Shown: in pieces, positions 43,806 to 54,682 of the stretch
Layout: every line of letters begins with the position of its first letter
Position numbering within the stretch: position 1 is the stretch's first letter
From: RH-AL1 sp964244495
Lineage (GTDB): Bacteria; Pseudomonadota; Alphaproteobacteria; Rhizobiales; Beijerinckiaceae
DNA: 64,000 nucleotides
Direction of reading: 5' to 3'
Assembly (NCBI GenBank): GCA_964244495.1
Contig: CAXTIU010000007.1
Coordinates: 62,001 to 126,000 of the forward strand
Translations under genes and position numbers: made by a program
Notes under the pieces: model-generated
What the model was told of the DNA's origin: nothing
The model's input: only the letters and a program-made list of their open reading frames with translations
Databases searched by the model: none

Positions 43806-43807
<2 letters not shown>
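43765..43807. terminator. Bidirectional terminator between GNAT and rpoD genes
   Basis: GACGCC/GGCGTC and GCCCTCGC/GCGAGGGC form a two-part stem, 43765-43781 against 43794-43807, with a 12-base loop and a 3-base bulge. It begins inside one stop codon and ends inside the other. Confidence 0.6.
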
Positions 43808-45848
<2,041 letters not shown>

Positions 45849-46108
45849 CCAGTCCTCATTCCAGCCGATGCCGCCCGGGTCGGGATCGGCTCGTCGATTC
45901 CAAGCGCGGCGACATCCGTCGGCCGCCTCGTCCGTCCCCTGCCCAACCCGAGTCGTCGCGCCAAAGGAGGTCCGTGGCCCCCGCGAAGTCACGCCGGTTC
46001 AGACTCGGGTACGCAACCACTTCGCGTCCGTTTGACCCCCGATCAGACGAGGCCTCGTGCGAGCATCAAGCCACGTGCCAATCACGGGGACCGGGACGGT
46101 CGGCGCCT

Positions 46109-48076
46109 TCAAAGGGGGGCGCTTGATCGTCCCGACAACGAACCGAATCCCTCCATGGCGGCTTCCATGCCGGACACCGCGCCGAGTTGTTCCTGTATGT
46201 CGCGCATTCGGGCCATATTGGCCTCGCTGGGGTCCAAAGCTAGGGCGGTCTCGGCAGACGCGAGTTCTTTATGTAACGCCCGTGTCTTATGATGCAAGGC
46301 CAGTGCCTGTCGGAGCACGGCGGCCGCGTCCTGCGGGGCGGCGTCCGGCCGGGAGTACCATGCGGCGCCGGCGCCCGAGCGGTCGAGCTTGACGAGCACC
46401 GGCTGATGGCCGGCCTCGGCAAGGTTGGCGCGGAGGGTGCCACCCGATCCGACGCCGCACCCGACGCCGTCGTGGACGAGATCGATCATCGCGTCGCGTA
46501 GAGCGGTCAGATCGGGCGCCGCGAGGTCGAGCGCGGCGATTTCCTCGACGTGGTCGGCGGCGAGGGTCGGGTGCGCGAGGAGGATGGCCAGGATCATCGC
46601 CTCGCGCGGCGGCAGGCCGGCGTGACCCGGGAACCCCGCGCTTCGCGCGAGGCTGCCGCTGACCATGACCGGCGCCGACAGGTAGCCGAGCCGCTCGCCG
46701 GCGAAGGCCCCGCCGAAGATGCCACGTCGCTGCGGAGGCGCGGCTCTCCCTTGTCCGGGTCCGTATCGCCCGGTCCGTCGCTCGCGCCCGTAGCCGGACG
46801 GCTCCGCGATGCCGAACAGCGCCTTCAGCTTGCCGTCGAAATGGGCACGGTAGTGGCGCCGTAGCGGTTCGTCCGCGATCGCGCCGGCGATGCCGGCGAG
46901 GTCGCGTTCGAGCCCGGCGCGCTGCTCGGGCGTCGTCAGGCTCCGGTCCTCGGTTTCGCGGTTCCAGATGAGGTCAACGAGGGGGATCGCTTGACCGAGC
47001 GCCGCACCGACCGCGTCACGGCCGGCGGCGCGGATCAGGTCGTCGGGGTCCTGGCCTTCCGGCAGCAGCGCGAAGGACAGGGTCCGGCTCGGCCCGATCA
47101 GCGGCAACGCCATGTCGGCCGCCCGGTACGCGGCCTTGCGTCCGGCCTTGTCGCCGTCGAAGCACAGGATCGGCTCCGGCGCCATGGTCCAGAGCAGCGC
47201 CGCCTGTTCGTCCGTCAGCGCGGTGCCGAGCCCCGCCACCGTCTCGGGGAAGCCGGCGGCGTGCATGGCGACGACGTCCACGTATCCTTCCACCGCGATC
47301 ACGCGACCGGCCTCGTGCGCGGCCTTGCGCGCCCGATGGTGGTTGAACAGCATGCGGCCCTTGTGGAAGACCGGCGTCTCGGGCGAGTTGAGGTACTTCG
47401 CGGGGACATCCTTCTCCAGCGCCCGCCCGCCGAAGGCGGTCGTGCGCCCGCCGCGATCGGCGATCGGGAAGATGAGCCGATCGCGGAAACGGTCGTAGGG
47501 GACGGGGATCTCCTCGCCGTGGATGAGGAGGCCGGCCTCGCACATCACCTCGACCGTGGCGCCCTTGGCGGCGAGCGCGTCGCGCAGCGCGTGGCGCTCG
47601 GCCGGCGCGTAGCCGATGCGGAACGCCGCGCGGCTCGCGTCCGTGATGCCGCGCTCCGCCAGGTAGGCGCGCGCCTTGGCGCCGCGACCGCCGCGAAGCT
47701 CCGCCTCGAAGAAGGCGCAGGCCCATTCCAACACCTCGTGGAGGCCGGCCCGGCGCTGCTCCTGGCGCTCGCTGTCGACCGAGCGCGCCGGCAGCGGCAA
47801 GCCGGCGTCGCGCGCGAGGCGCTCCACCGTTTCGGGGAAGCTGAGGCCTTCCGTCGCCATCACGAAATCGAAGATGTTGCCGTTCTTGCCGGACGAGAAG
47901 TCGAACCACGCCATCTTCTGGTCGTTCACGAAGAAGGACGGGGTCTTCTCGGAGCCGAACGGGGACAGGCCGACCCATTCCCGCCCGGACTTCTTCAGCT
48001 TGACGCGCTGGCGCACGACCTCCGACACGGGAAGCCTCGCCCTGATGTCCTCGAGGAAGGAAGGGGGAAAGCGCAT
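46109..48076 (-). CDS. dnaG: DNA primase DnaG
   Basis: 655 aa, synthesises replication primers. The N-terminal domain, a CHC2 zinc finger in most bacteria, reads VGLSPFGSEKTPSFFVNDQK then FDFSSGKNGNIFDFVM, with no zinc cysteines, as in other alphaproteobacterial primases. The catalytic Toprim core has VIAVEGYVDVVAMHAAGF and ILCFDGDKAGRKAA. The C-terminal helicase-binding domain is diverged. ATG 48076. It lies upstream of rpoD as in many bacteria, but panB separates it from yqeY, the gene usually next to it. Confidence 0.96.
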   Translation of the reverse strand: MRFPPSFLEDIRARLPVSEVVRQRVKLKKSGREWVGLSPFGSEKTPSFFVNDQKMAWFDFSSGKNGNIFDFVMATEGLSFPETVERLARDAGLPLPARSVDSERQEQRRAGLHEVLEWACAFFEAELRGGRGAKARAYLAERGITDASRAAFRIGYAPAERHALRDALAAKGATVEVMCEAGLLIHGEEIPVPYDRFRDRLIFPIADRGGRTTAFGGRALEKDVPAKYLNSPETPVFHKGRMLFNHHRARKAAHEAGRVIAVEGYVDVVAMHAAGFPETVAGLGTALTDEQAALLWTMAPEPILCFDGDKAGRKAAYRAADMALPLIGPSRTLSFALLPEGQDPDDLIRAAGRDAVGAALGQAIPLVDLIWNRETEDRSLTTPEQRAGLERDLAGIAGAIADEPLRRHYRAHFDGKLKALFGIAEPSGYGRERRTGRYGPGQGRAAPPQRRGIFGGAFAGERLGYLSAPVMVSGSLARSAGFPGHAGLPPREAMILAILLAHPTLAADHVEEIAALDLAAPDLTALRDAMIDLVHDGVGCGVGSGGTLRANLAEAGHQPVLVKLDRSGAGAAWYSRPDAAPQDAAAVLRQALALHHKTRALHKELASAETALALDPSEANMARMRDIQEQLGAVSGMEAAMEGFGSLSGRSSAPL

Positions 48077-48229
48077 GGAGGGACCCTATCCCGAACCTTG
48101 ACCTGTGATACGCCGAACCTTCATCGGTCACGTCACGAACGGAACGCGCGCCACCTGATTATACGCCGGATCGGCGACGTGACGACCCTTCGGTGGGGAA
48201 GAAGCGCAGATGGTGAGGATAGGCACGTC

Positions 48230-49039
48230 ATGAGCAAGACAGCCCGCTTCTTCGACATGAAACGGCAGGGCGACCCGATCGCCATGCTGACCGCCTACGA
48301 CGCGCCGACCGCCAAGGCGCAGGCGGCGGCGGGCGTTGACATCATCCTGGTCGGCGACAGCGTCGGCACGAACATGCTCGGCTACGCCAGCGAGCGGGAG
48401 GTGACGCTCGCCGACATCGTCCACCACGTGCGGGCCGTGCGGCGCGGCGCGCCCGACACGACGATCGTCGCCGATCTCCCTTTCGCGACCTACGACAACG
48501 ACGCCGACGCGGTCGCCAACGCCCGCCGGCTCGTCGCGGCGGGCGCGGACATGGTGAAGTTCGAGGGCGCGCGCCCGACCATCGCGGGGGCGCTGCGCCA
48601 TGCGGGGATCGCGGTCAGCGGCCACCTCGGGCTCGAACCGCAGCACCACGAGGAGAAGCGGCTGAGAGCCAAGACGGCGGCGGACGCGGTGCGGCTCGAA
48701 ACGGATGCGGTGACCCTGGACCGGGCCGGCTTGAGCCTGCTCATCCTCGAAATGATCCCGGAGGAACTCGCGGCCCGCATCACCAAGGCGGTCGCCGCCC
48801 CGACGATCGGGATCGGCGCCGGCCGGGCCACGGACGGCCAGGTCCTCGTGGTGACCGACGTGCTCGGCTACACCGACGCCAACTTCCGTCACAACCGTCG
48901 CTTCGGCGAAGTCGGCGCCGCCGTCCGCGACGCCGCCGCCGCCTACGTCCAGGCGGTGAGGACGCGCGCGTTCCCGGCTCAAGCGAACGTTTTCCCCATG
49001 CCTAGGACCGAGCTGGCATTGCTGGAGGACGACAGCTAG
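48230..49039 (+). CDS. panB: 3-methyl-2-oxobutanoate hydroxymethyltransferase
   Basis: 269 aa, first committed enzyme of pantothenate synthesis, adding a hydroxymethyl group from methylene-tetrahydrofolate to 2-oxoisovalerate. Family motifs: MLTAYDAPTAKAQAAAGVDI, LVGDSVGTNMLGY (metal Asp), VKFEGA, SGHLGLEPQ and TIGIGAG. ATG 48230 has GAGGAT upstream; the open frame that extends far upstream is antisense to dnaG. panC is not adjacent. It is inserted between divergent dnaG and convergent yqeY. Confidence 0.94.
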   Translation: MSKTARFFDMKRQGDPIAMLTAYDAPTAKAQAAAGVDIILVGDSVGTNMLGYASEREVTLADIVHHVRAVRRGAPDTTIVADLPFATYDNDADAVANARRLVAAGADMVKFEGARPTIAGALRHAGIAVSGHLGLEPQHHEEKRLRAKTAADAVRLETDAVTLDRAGLSLLILEMIPEELAARITKAVAAPTIGIGAGRATDGQVLVVTDVLGYTDANFRHNRRFGEVGAAVRDAAAAYVQAVRTRAFPAQANVFPMPRTELALLEDDS

Positions 49040-49194
49040 GGCATCGGCTCGGGACGCGCGCGGCGGTCTTCGGAAGAAGCCGGCGCGGTGGTGGAAGTCG
49101 CGGGAAGGGGACGGCGTCCCGCGCCGGGCGCGCGGCTTTCGTCCCGGCGGCCGCACCGTGCCCCGATCCACGCACCCTGGTCGAACGCGGTGCC

Positions 49195-49653
49195 TCAGGC
49201 GGGCCGCTCCGTCAGCCTCGCCTTGACGAGGCCGCTCGCCCTGGCGAAATCCATCCGGCCCGCGTGATCGGCTTTCAAGGCGGCGACGACCCTGCCCATG
49301 TCCTTGATCGACTGCGCGCCGGTGGTCCTGATGGCCGCCTCGACGGCGGCGGTCATGGCGGCTTCGTCCATTTGCTGCGGCAGGAACCCCTGGATGATGG
49401 CGATCTCTTCGCCTTCGACGCGGGCGAGGTCGTCGCGGCCCGCTTTCGTATAGATCTCGAGTGACTCCTGACGACTTTTCACCATCTTCTGCAGAGTCGC
49501 GAGTACATCCTGCTCGGTTACGATTTTGCCCTGCCCCCGCGCCTCAATGTCGCGGTCCTTCAGTGCGGCGTTGACGAGACGAATGGTGTCGACCCGCCTC
49601 TTGTCGCCGCCCTTCATTGCGATCTTCAACGCGGTATTCAGCGCATCGCGCAT
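49195..49653 (-). CDS. yqeY: GatB/YqeY domain protein
   Basis: 152 aa, YqeY family, related to the tRNA-binding tail domain of GatB amidotransferase. MRDALNTALKIAMKGGDKRR, TLQKMVKSRQESLEIYTKAG, EEIAIIQGFLPQQMDEAAM and KDMGRVVAALKADHAGRMDF are the family blocks. The ATG at 49653 follows a strong AAGGAG. Function is not well defined. Its usual alphaproteobacterial neighbours are carA and dnaG; here panB intervenes. Confidence 0.93.
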   Translation of the reverse strand: MRDALNTALKIAMKGGDKRRVDTIRLVNAALKDRDIEARGQGKIVTEQDVLATLQKMVKSRQESLEIYTKAGRDDLARVEGEEIAIIQGFLPQQMDEAAMTAAVEAAIRTTGAQSIKDMGRVVAALKADHAGRMDFARASGLVKARLTERPA

Positions 49654-49860
49654 AAAACAGCTCCTTTGGACATTCCGGCAGCGGAAGATCCGCTCGCATA
49701 TTGAGGCGATCACAGCAAACGGGTCGGACCGTAATGGATTCTCAAGAATAAGCTGGTATCTTTGCCTTGCTCGGTTTAATCGACTGCCGGGACCGGACAT
49801 GCGAAGCCTGATCTCACATCGTTTCCCTCCCTACGGCAGTGTTGTATCGGCGAGATAAAA

Positions 49861-50715
49861 ATGCGTCGTCCATTGAAGCCTTTCGTCACTGAATACAAGC
49901 CATCGACCCGCCGCCAACCCGCCGCGACGCGGCATGCGCAACCTTTCGCCGCCGAGGTGGTGGCGCCGGCGGAGGCTGGCCGGTTCGACCCCGCGTGGCG
50001 GACGGATGATTCGTACGAAGCCGCCCTTCGTGCCGCGGATGCGCTCTTCTCGCCGCAGAAGGACAAGCCCCAGCCGTCGCTCCCCGCGCACGTCGGTGGT
50101 GACGTGACTGAGGCGAGCGCGTCGCAGGACCTGGCCGGACGCGGCGGTGGCAGGATCCTCCGGGTCCTCGACGAACCGTCGCCCGAGCCGACGAGCGAGC
50201 TGTTCAACGAAATCGAGAGGGAGCGGGCTCCCAAGCGGCGCGGTCGCAAGCCCGGCTCGAAGAACCGGCCGAAGACGGATCGGATATCGGCGCCCCTCGT
50301 CGCGGCTGACGCGCCCTCCCCCGATTCCCCAGCGCGGAACGGCGCTCCGGCCACGGGGATGTCCGATCCGGCGAGGTCCGCCCCGGCGGTCGACGCCGAA
50401 CCCGTCGAGCACCCGATGCCGGCCTCCGGGGCGCCGGTCGCGCAAGACTTGGCGGGTCAGGATCGTGACTCGGCAAGCCAGGCCCTGGCGAACCAGGACT
50501 TGGCGAACCAGGACTTGGGTAATCAGGACTTGGCGAACCAGGACTCGGTCACCCGGGATGGTCAGGGCCACGTGGGGGACGACGCGGGCGGCGAGGAAGC
50601 GACCGGTTCCGTGGTGGCGATACGCTCGCGCGAGCGTCGACGTTTCTCCTGGGTGCGGACCAAGCTGCCGCCCGGCCAGGAATGGAAGCGACGCTTGCCC
50701 AAGGTGTGCTGGTAG
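49861..50715 (+). CDS. AT-hook-like protein of unknown function with pentapeptide repeat
   Basis: 284 aa, largely disordered. Features in order: an N-terminal Arg/Pro-rich segment, DDSYEAALRAADALFSP (helical), an AT-hook-like PKRRGRKPGSKNRPK around residue 124-138, a low-complexity linker with ANQDL/GNQDL repeats at about residues 207-229 (encoded by a 15-bp minisatellite), and a basic, well-ordered C-terminus FSWVRTKLPPGQEWKRRLPK. The hook suggests DNA binding. Similar proteins occur in Hyphomicrobiales but I cannot name a family. ATG 49861 after a fairly AT-rich 207-base region, divergent from yqeY. Confidence 0.68.
   Translation: MRRPLKPFVTEYKPSTRRQPAATRHAQPFAAEVVAPAEAGRFDPAWRTDDSYEAALRAADALFSPQKDKPQPSLPAHVGGDVTEASASQDLAGRGGGRILRVLDEPSPEPTSELFNEIERERAPKRRGRKPGSKNRPKTDRISAPLVAADAPSPDSPARNGAPATGMSDPARSAPAVDAEPVEHPMPASGAPVAQDLAGQDRDSASQALANQDLANQDLGNQDLANQDSVTRDGQGHVGDDAGGEEATGSVVAIRSRERRRFSWVRTKLPPGQEWKRRLPKVCW
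50488..50547. repeat. 15-bp coding minisatellite, four units
   Basis: Units start at 50488, 50503, 50518 and 50533; the consensus is GCGAACCAGGACTTG. They encode ANQDL, ANQDL, GNQDL, ANQDS. The complement carries CAAGTCC, the core seen in the arrays near 10.8 kb and 55.3 kb. More degenerate units precede it from about 50440. Confidence 0.85.
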
Positions 50716-50817
50716 GGGCGCGTCGCGACGCGGGATCAGCGGTCGGTCTTTGCAGATCGGCGAGGCCGACCACATATCCTCCCACGTGAAGCACGCTCGC
50801 TTCAGGCAAGGTGATCC

Positions 50818-51804
50818 ATGTTGACCGGCTTTCGTTCTCACGTCGTATCGGCCAGAGCTTCGGGCCGTCCTTTGGCCGCCCGACGGATCTTCGCGCGCCG
50901 GGCCTTCGTCGCTCTCGCCATCGCCGTGGCGTCCAGCCTTCTGCCGATGACCGCGGCCGACGCGCGCCTGGGCGGCGGGGGCTCGTTCGGCAGCCGTGGC
51001 AGCCGCAGCTTCAGCATGCCCTCGGCGACGCCGACCGCCCCCCGCGTCTCGCCGTTCCAGAGTTCGGCGGCGCCGCGTCCGGGGTTCGGCTTCAACAATG
51101 GCTTCGCGCGTCCCGGCTTCTTCGGCGGCGGCTTCGGTCGCGGCCTGCTCGGGGGTTTCCTGGGAGCCGGCCTGTTCGGCATGCTGTTCGGCGGGGGTTT
51201 CGGCGGAGGTCTCGGCGGCGGCATGTCGTTCATCGGCCTGATCCTGCAGCTCGGCCTGCTGTTCCTCGTCGTCCGCTTCCTGATGAACATGTTCCGGAAT
51301 CGGCAGACGGCCGGCTTCGGTGGCAATGTGTCCGCTTTCGGCGGGTCCCCGATGGGCGGATCGGGAGCCGGCGCTCGTCCGCAGACCACGCCGATCACGA
51401 TCGGCCCGGACGACTACCAGGCGTTCGAGCGTCGCCTGACCGAAAGCCAGTACGCCTACGGTGAAGGCGACATCGGCGCCCTGCGCCGCGTGGCGACGGC
51501 CGAGATGGCCGGCAACTTCGAGCAGGAACTCGCCGGGAACGCGCGGCAGGGCCTGGTCAACAAGCTGTCCGACGTCAGGCTCCTTCAAGGCGACCTGTCG
51601 GAGGCCTGGCGCGAGAACGGCAACGATTTCGCCACCGTGGCCATGAAGTTCTCGCTGATCGACGCGACGGTGGAAACCTCGTCCGGCCGCCTCGTCAGCG
51701 GCAACGCCACGCAACCGCAGGTCGTCACGGAAGTGTGGACGTTCACCCGTCCGGCCGCCGCCGCACCGGACCGCTGGGTGCTATCGGCCATTCAGCAGGC
51801 CTGA
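50818..51804 (+). CDS. Tim44-like domain protein
   Basis: 328 aa. A Tat-like or long Sec-like N-terminus (RRIFARRAFVALAIAVASSL, cleavage near ADA) is followed by a Gly/Phe/Ser-rich stretch (about residues 45-140), one membrane segment (MSFIGLILQLGLLFLVVRFL), and a C-terminal Tim44/Mba1-like domain from DDYQAFERRLTESQYAYGEG to VLSAIQQA. Related alphaproteobacterial proteins are membrane-bound and linked to inner-membrane biogenesis or transport; the exact role is unknown. ATG 50818. The domain resembles the mitochondrial import motor's membrane anchor. Confidence 0.85.
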   Translation: MLTGFRSHVVSARASGRPLAARRIFARRAFVALAIAVASSLLPMTAADARLGGGGSFGSRGSRSFSMPSATPTAPRVSPFQSSAAPRPGFGFNNGFARPGFFGGGFGRGLLGGFLGAGLFGMLFGGGFGGGLGGGMSFIGLILQLGLLFLVVRFLMNMFRNRQTAGFGGNVSAFGGSPMGGSGAGARPQTTPITIGPDDYQAFERRLTESQYAYGEGDIGALRRVATAEMAGNFEQELAGNARQGLVNKLSDVRLLQGDLSEAWRENGNDFATVAMKFSLIDATVETSSGRLVSGNATQPQVVTEVWTFTRPAAAAPDRWVLSAIQQA

Positions 51805-51950
51805 CGTGCCACCATCGGCGCCCGACATCCGGTGCGGCGCCGATGGTTCCGCCTTCCCGACGTGTTTACCAAGCCTCCCTTGCGGGGATGACGCATCGAC
51901 GGACGCCGTAGTATTCGAGGAATGACGGCGTTGACGCCCGCGCGGACGGG

Positions 51951-52703
51951 ATGGTCGGAACAGCCATGTGGGCGGCGATGAGCCAGGAGCTGAGCACAGG
52001 CGCTGAAGTCGACGGACCGGCGGATGCCTCCGGCGGAGCGGCGGACCCGTCCTCCGCGCACGAGCGCGATCAGGCGCGGATGCATCCGCCAGGCGCCGTG
52101 CGGACGCTGCGGCAAGCGATGCGACGGGCGCGCGACGAGGATGCCGAGCGCGTCACGGTGCAAACCGGCCAGCGCCTCGCCCGTCTATGCCGACTGGAGA
52201 TGATGGAGGAGGCGCTCCGACCCCTCGCCGCGCAGATCCCCGCCGATATCGACCTGTTCGACATCGGCCTCATGCCCGGGGCGACCCCGCGCCTTTTCAT
52301 CGACATGATCGGCTTCATCGAGATGGGCCGTGACACGCGGGTCTATAGCTTCGTTCAGGACACGAGGCACGGCCGCATTCAACTGGCCGAAAGCGCCGAT
52401 GTCGGCACCATCGTCGAGGCCGTGACCGACTACGTCGCGCGGCGGATACTGGAACGCGACAAGGCGCTCGCGTCGGACGCGTTCATGGTGCCGAGGCGCG
52501 AACAGGGGCACCGTTCGCGAGCCGGCGCTCCGGGACGGCCGGCGTCGGCGGGGGCCGCTGGACCGAATCGCCGAAGGCGGCGCTTCGGCTGGTTCGGCGT
52601 GACGTTCGCCTTCATCATCGACCTCTTCGGATCGATCGCCTTCTTCACCTTGCTCGCCGGGCTCGGCTGGCTGGTCTGGAACCGGCTGCACGGCCAGTCC
52701 TAG
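51951..52703 (+). CDS. Membrane-anchored protein of unknown function
   Basis: 250 aa with a soluble N-terminal region, a compact alpha/beta domain (LEMMEEALRPLAAQIPADID, LFIDMIGFIEMGRDTRVYSF, VGTIVEAVTDYVARRILERD), a basic linker, and a C-terminal membrane segment (VTFAFIIDLFGSIAFFTLLA). This tail-anchored layout suggests a cytoplasmic domain on the inner membrane. I do not know the family. Starts at 51951, 51966 and 51978 are all possible. It follows the Tim44-like gene in the same direction, 146 bases away. Confidence 0.62.
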   Translation: MVGTAMWAAMSQELSTGAEVDGPADASGGAADPSSAHERDQARMHPPGAVRTLRQAMRRARDEDAERVTVQTGQRLARLCRLEMMEEALRPLAAQIPADIDLFDIGLMPGATPRLFIDMIGFIEMGRDTRVYSFVQDTRHGRIQLAESADVGTIVEAVTDYVARRILERDKALASDAFMVPRREQGHRSRAGAPGRPASAGAAGPNRRRRRFGWFGVTFAFIIDLFGSIAFFTLLAGLGWLVWNRLHGQS

Positions 52704-52751
52704 CGGAGGGCCTGGAGGCTCCCGCGCTTCTCGGCTAAGCAGGTTCGCCGC

Positions 52752-53849
52752 ATGTTCATGCCACGCGGCCCTCGTGCCCGCGGTGCGACGCTTGATGCCA
52801 GGATGCCGTATTTGACCCGCATGATGTTGACGGTCCGGGGGGCGGACGAAGCGGCGAGCGCGGCGGATGCCGGCGTGGATTGCGTCGAGTGGGTCGCACC
52901 GGCCGAGGTCGGGTTCGATGCCTCGGCGGCGCGCGCCATCCGCGCCGCGTTTCCGGGTTGCTTCCGCATTCGCCTCCAAGGCTCGCCGGGGGTGGATCAA
53001 GGGCCGCGCGCGATACGCGAAGGGGCGAAGGCGCGTGCCGACGAGGTCGCCATTTGCGTGGATGCGTCGTCAGGAATGCGCCAGACCTTGGCCGATGGCC
53101 GGGAGGCGACCCTGATCGCGTTGATCGCCGCCGCGGATGAGGCGGCCGACAGCGTGGAGCGCCTGCGCGGTCGCGCCGGCGGGGTCATGCTCGACACGAG
53201 CCCGCGCCGGCTGATCGATGGCGGCGGCGTGGCGCGGCTCGACGCCTTCGCGGACGCCTGCCGACGCGCCGGCCTTTCCTTCGGTTTCGCCGGTCGCCTG
53301 GAAGCTCCCGATATCGCACGGTTGCTGCTGCTCCGGCCCGACGTCCTCGGCTTCGACATCGCCGCGCGTTCGCGCCAGGAGCCCGGCGGGCCGCTCGACC
53401 CCGGCGCGCTGGAGGCGATCCGCGCCATGATCCCGAAGGACGCGGCGACGACAACGGCCGGCGAGGACGCCGTCGTCACGCACCGCTCGGTCGCGTCCCA
53501 CGCCACCGACGTGCTCTTCGTCCGGGACTTCGTGACGACGATGTCGATCGGCGCCTATCGGCAGGAGCACGGCAGGCGGCAGCGCGTGCGCTTCAGCGTC
53601 GAGGCCACCGTTCTGCGCGAGCCCGTTCCGCCGCGCGACATGCGCGACGTGTTCTCCTACGACGTGATCATCGAGACCATCCGCGTGCTGGCGGAACGCG
53701 GCCACGCCACCTTCGTCGAGACGCTCGCCGAGGAGATCGCCGCCGCCCTTCTCACTCACGCCGCGCTCGCCGGCGTCACCGTTAGGGTCGAGAAGCTCGA
53801 CGTGATCGACGGTGCCGTCGGGATCGAGATCCGACGGGTTCGCCGATGA
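52752..53849 (+). CDS. folB: Fusion: MfnB-like domain with dihydroneopterin aldolase (FolB)
   Basis: 365 aa. Residues about 20-210 look like (5-formylfuran-3-yl)methyl phosphate synthase (MfnB): MMLTVRGADEAASAADAGVD, VMLDTSPRRLIDGG, FGFAGRLEAPDIARLLLLRP. Residues about 252-365 are FolB, the folate/pterin aldolase: DVLFVRDFVTTMSIGAYRQE with the substrate Glu, FVETLAEEIAAALL, and VRVEKLD with a Lys in the active-site position. In the MfnB part, the positions of the catalytic lysines of the archaeal enzyme appear to be Val, non-Lys and Arg, so this half may be inactive or repurposed. ATG 52752, or 52803. The stop overlaps folP (ATGA). Confidence 0.78.
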   Translation: MFMPRGPRARGATLDARMPYLTRMMLTVRGADEAASAADAGVDCVEWVAPAEVGFDASAARAIRAAFPGCFRIRLQGSPGVDQGPRAIREGAKARADEVAICVDASSGMRQTLADGREATLIALIAAADEAADSVERLRGRAGGVMLDTSPRRLIDGGGVARLDAFADACRRAGLSFGFAGRLEAPDIARLLLLRPDVLGFDIAARSRQEPGGPLDPGALEAIRAMIPKDAATTTAGEDAVVTHRSVASHATDVLFVRDFVTTMSIGAYRQEHGRRQRVRFSVEATVLREPVPPRDMRDVFSYDVIIETIRVLAERGHATFVETLAEEIAAALLTHAALAGVTVRVEKLDVIDGAVGIEIRRVRR

Positions 53850-54682
53850 CGCCCGACGCGATCGCCAAGCGGGATCGCTTCCTCGCCGACCTCGCGGCGA
53901 GGCCCCTGCTCATGGGGATCGTCAACGTGACGCCCGACTCGTTCTCCGACGGCGGGCGCTTCGTCGAGCCCTCGGCGGCGATCGCGCAGGCGCGGCGGCA
54001 CGTCGAAGGAGGCGCGGCGATCGTCGACGTCGGCGCGGAATCCACCCGGCCCGGATACGAGCCGGTCGACGAGGCGGAGGAGCGCGAGCGGCTGCGTCCG
54101 GTCCTGGCCGCGCTGGTCGCCTCGCTCGTCGTGCCGGTGTCGATCGACACGACCAAGGCCGGCGTCGCCGCGCTGGCGATGGAAGCCGGCGCCGTCGTCA
54201 TCAACGACCAGTGGGGCCTCCAGGGCGATCCGGCGATGGCGGGCGTGGCGGCTTCCGCCGGAGCCGTCCTCGTGCTGATGCACAACCGCGCCGCGATCGA
54301 TCCGGGCGGCGACGTGATCGACGACATGCGCCGCTTCTTCGACCGCTCGCTCGCCGTCGCGGAGGCGGCGGGCATCGCGCCGACCCGGCTCATCCTCGAT
54401 CCCGGCATCGGCTTCGGCAAGACGAGGGCGCAGAACGTCACGGCGCTCGGCCTCGGCGTCGCGGCGCTGCGGGCGGCCTACGGGCTACCGGTGCTGGTCG
54501 GCGTGTCGCGCAAATCGCTGTTCGCGGCTCTGATCGGCAAGAACGCGCCGGGGGACCGGCTCGTCGGCACGCTCGCTGCCAATCTCGCCGCCCTCGCGCG
54601 CGGCGCGGGCCTGTTCCGCGTCCACGACTGCGCCGAGCACCGCGACGCCCTCGCCGTGACGCGGGCGATCGCGGATGGCTGA
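53846..54682 (+). CDS. folP: Dihydropteroate synthase
   Basis: 278 aa, joins dihydropterin pyrophosphate and p-aminobenzoate; the target of sulfonamides. MGIVNVTPDSFSDGG, DVGAESTRPG, SIDTTKAGVAALAMEAGAVV, LILDPGIGFGKT and LVGVSRKSLF are the family blocks, and the C-terminus ends with FRVHDCAEHRDAL. ATG 53846 overlaps the folB stop, and the end overlaps folK by eight bases, so the three genes form a coupled folate operon. Confidence 0.95.
   Translation: MTPDAIAKRDRFLADLAARPLLMGIVNVTPDSFSDGGRFVEPSAAIAQARRHVEGGAAIVDVGAESTRPGYEPVDEAEERERLRPVLAALVASLVVPVSIDTTKAGVAALAMEAGAVVINDQWGLQGDPAMAGVAASAGAVLVLMHNRAAIDPGGDVIDDMRRFFDRSLAVAEAAGIAPTRLILDPGIGFGKTRAQNVTALGLGVAALRAAYGLPVLVGVSRKSLFAALIGKNAPGDRLVGTLAANLAALARGAGLFRVHDCAEHRDALAVTRAIADG

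Noticed and set aside
46991..48229. Plus-strand extension of panB far upstream
   Set aside because: It is antisense to dnaG; PanB homology starts at the ATG at 48230 with a ribosome site.
49831..51714. 627-codon minus-strand open frame
   Set aside because: It runs antisense to the AT-hook-like and Tim44-like genes; its V-L-V-R-Q repeats are the complement of the coding minisatellite.
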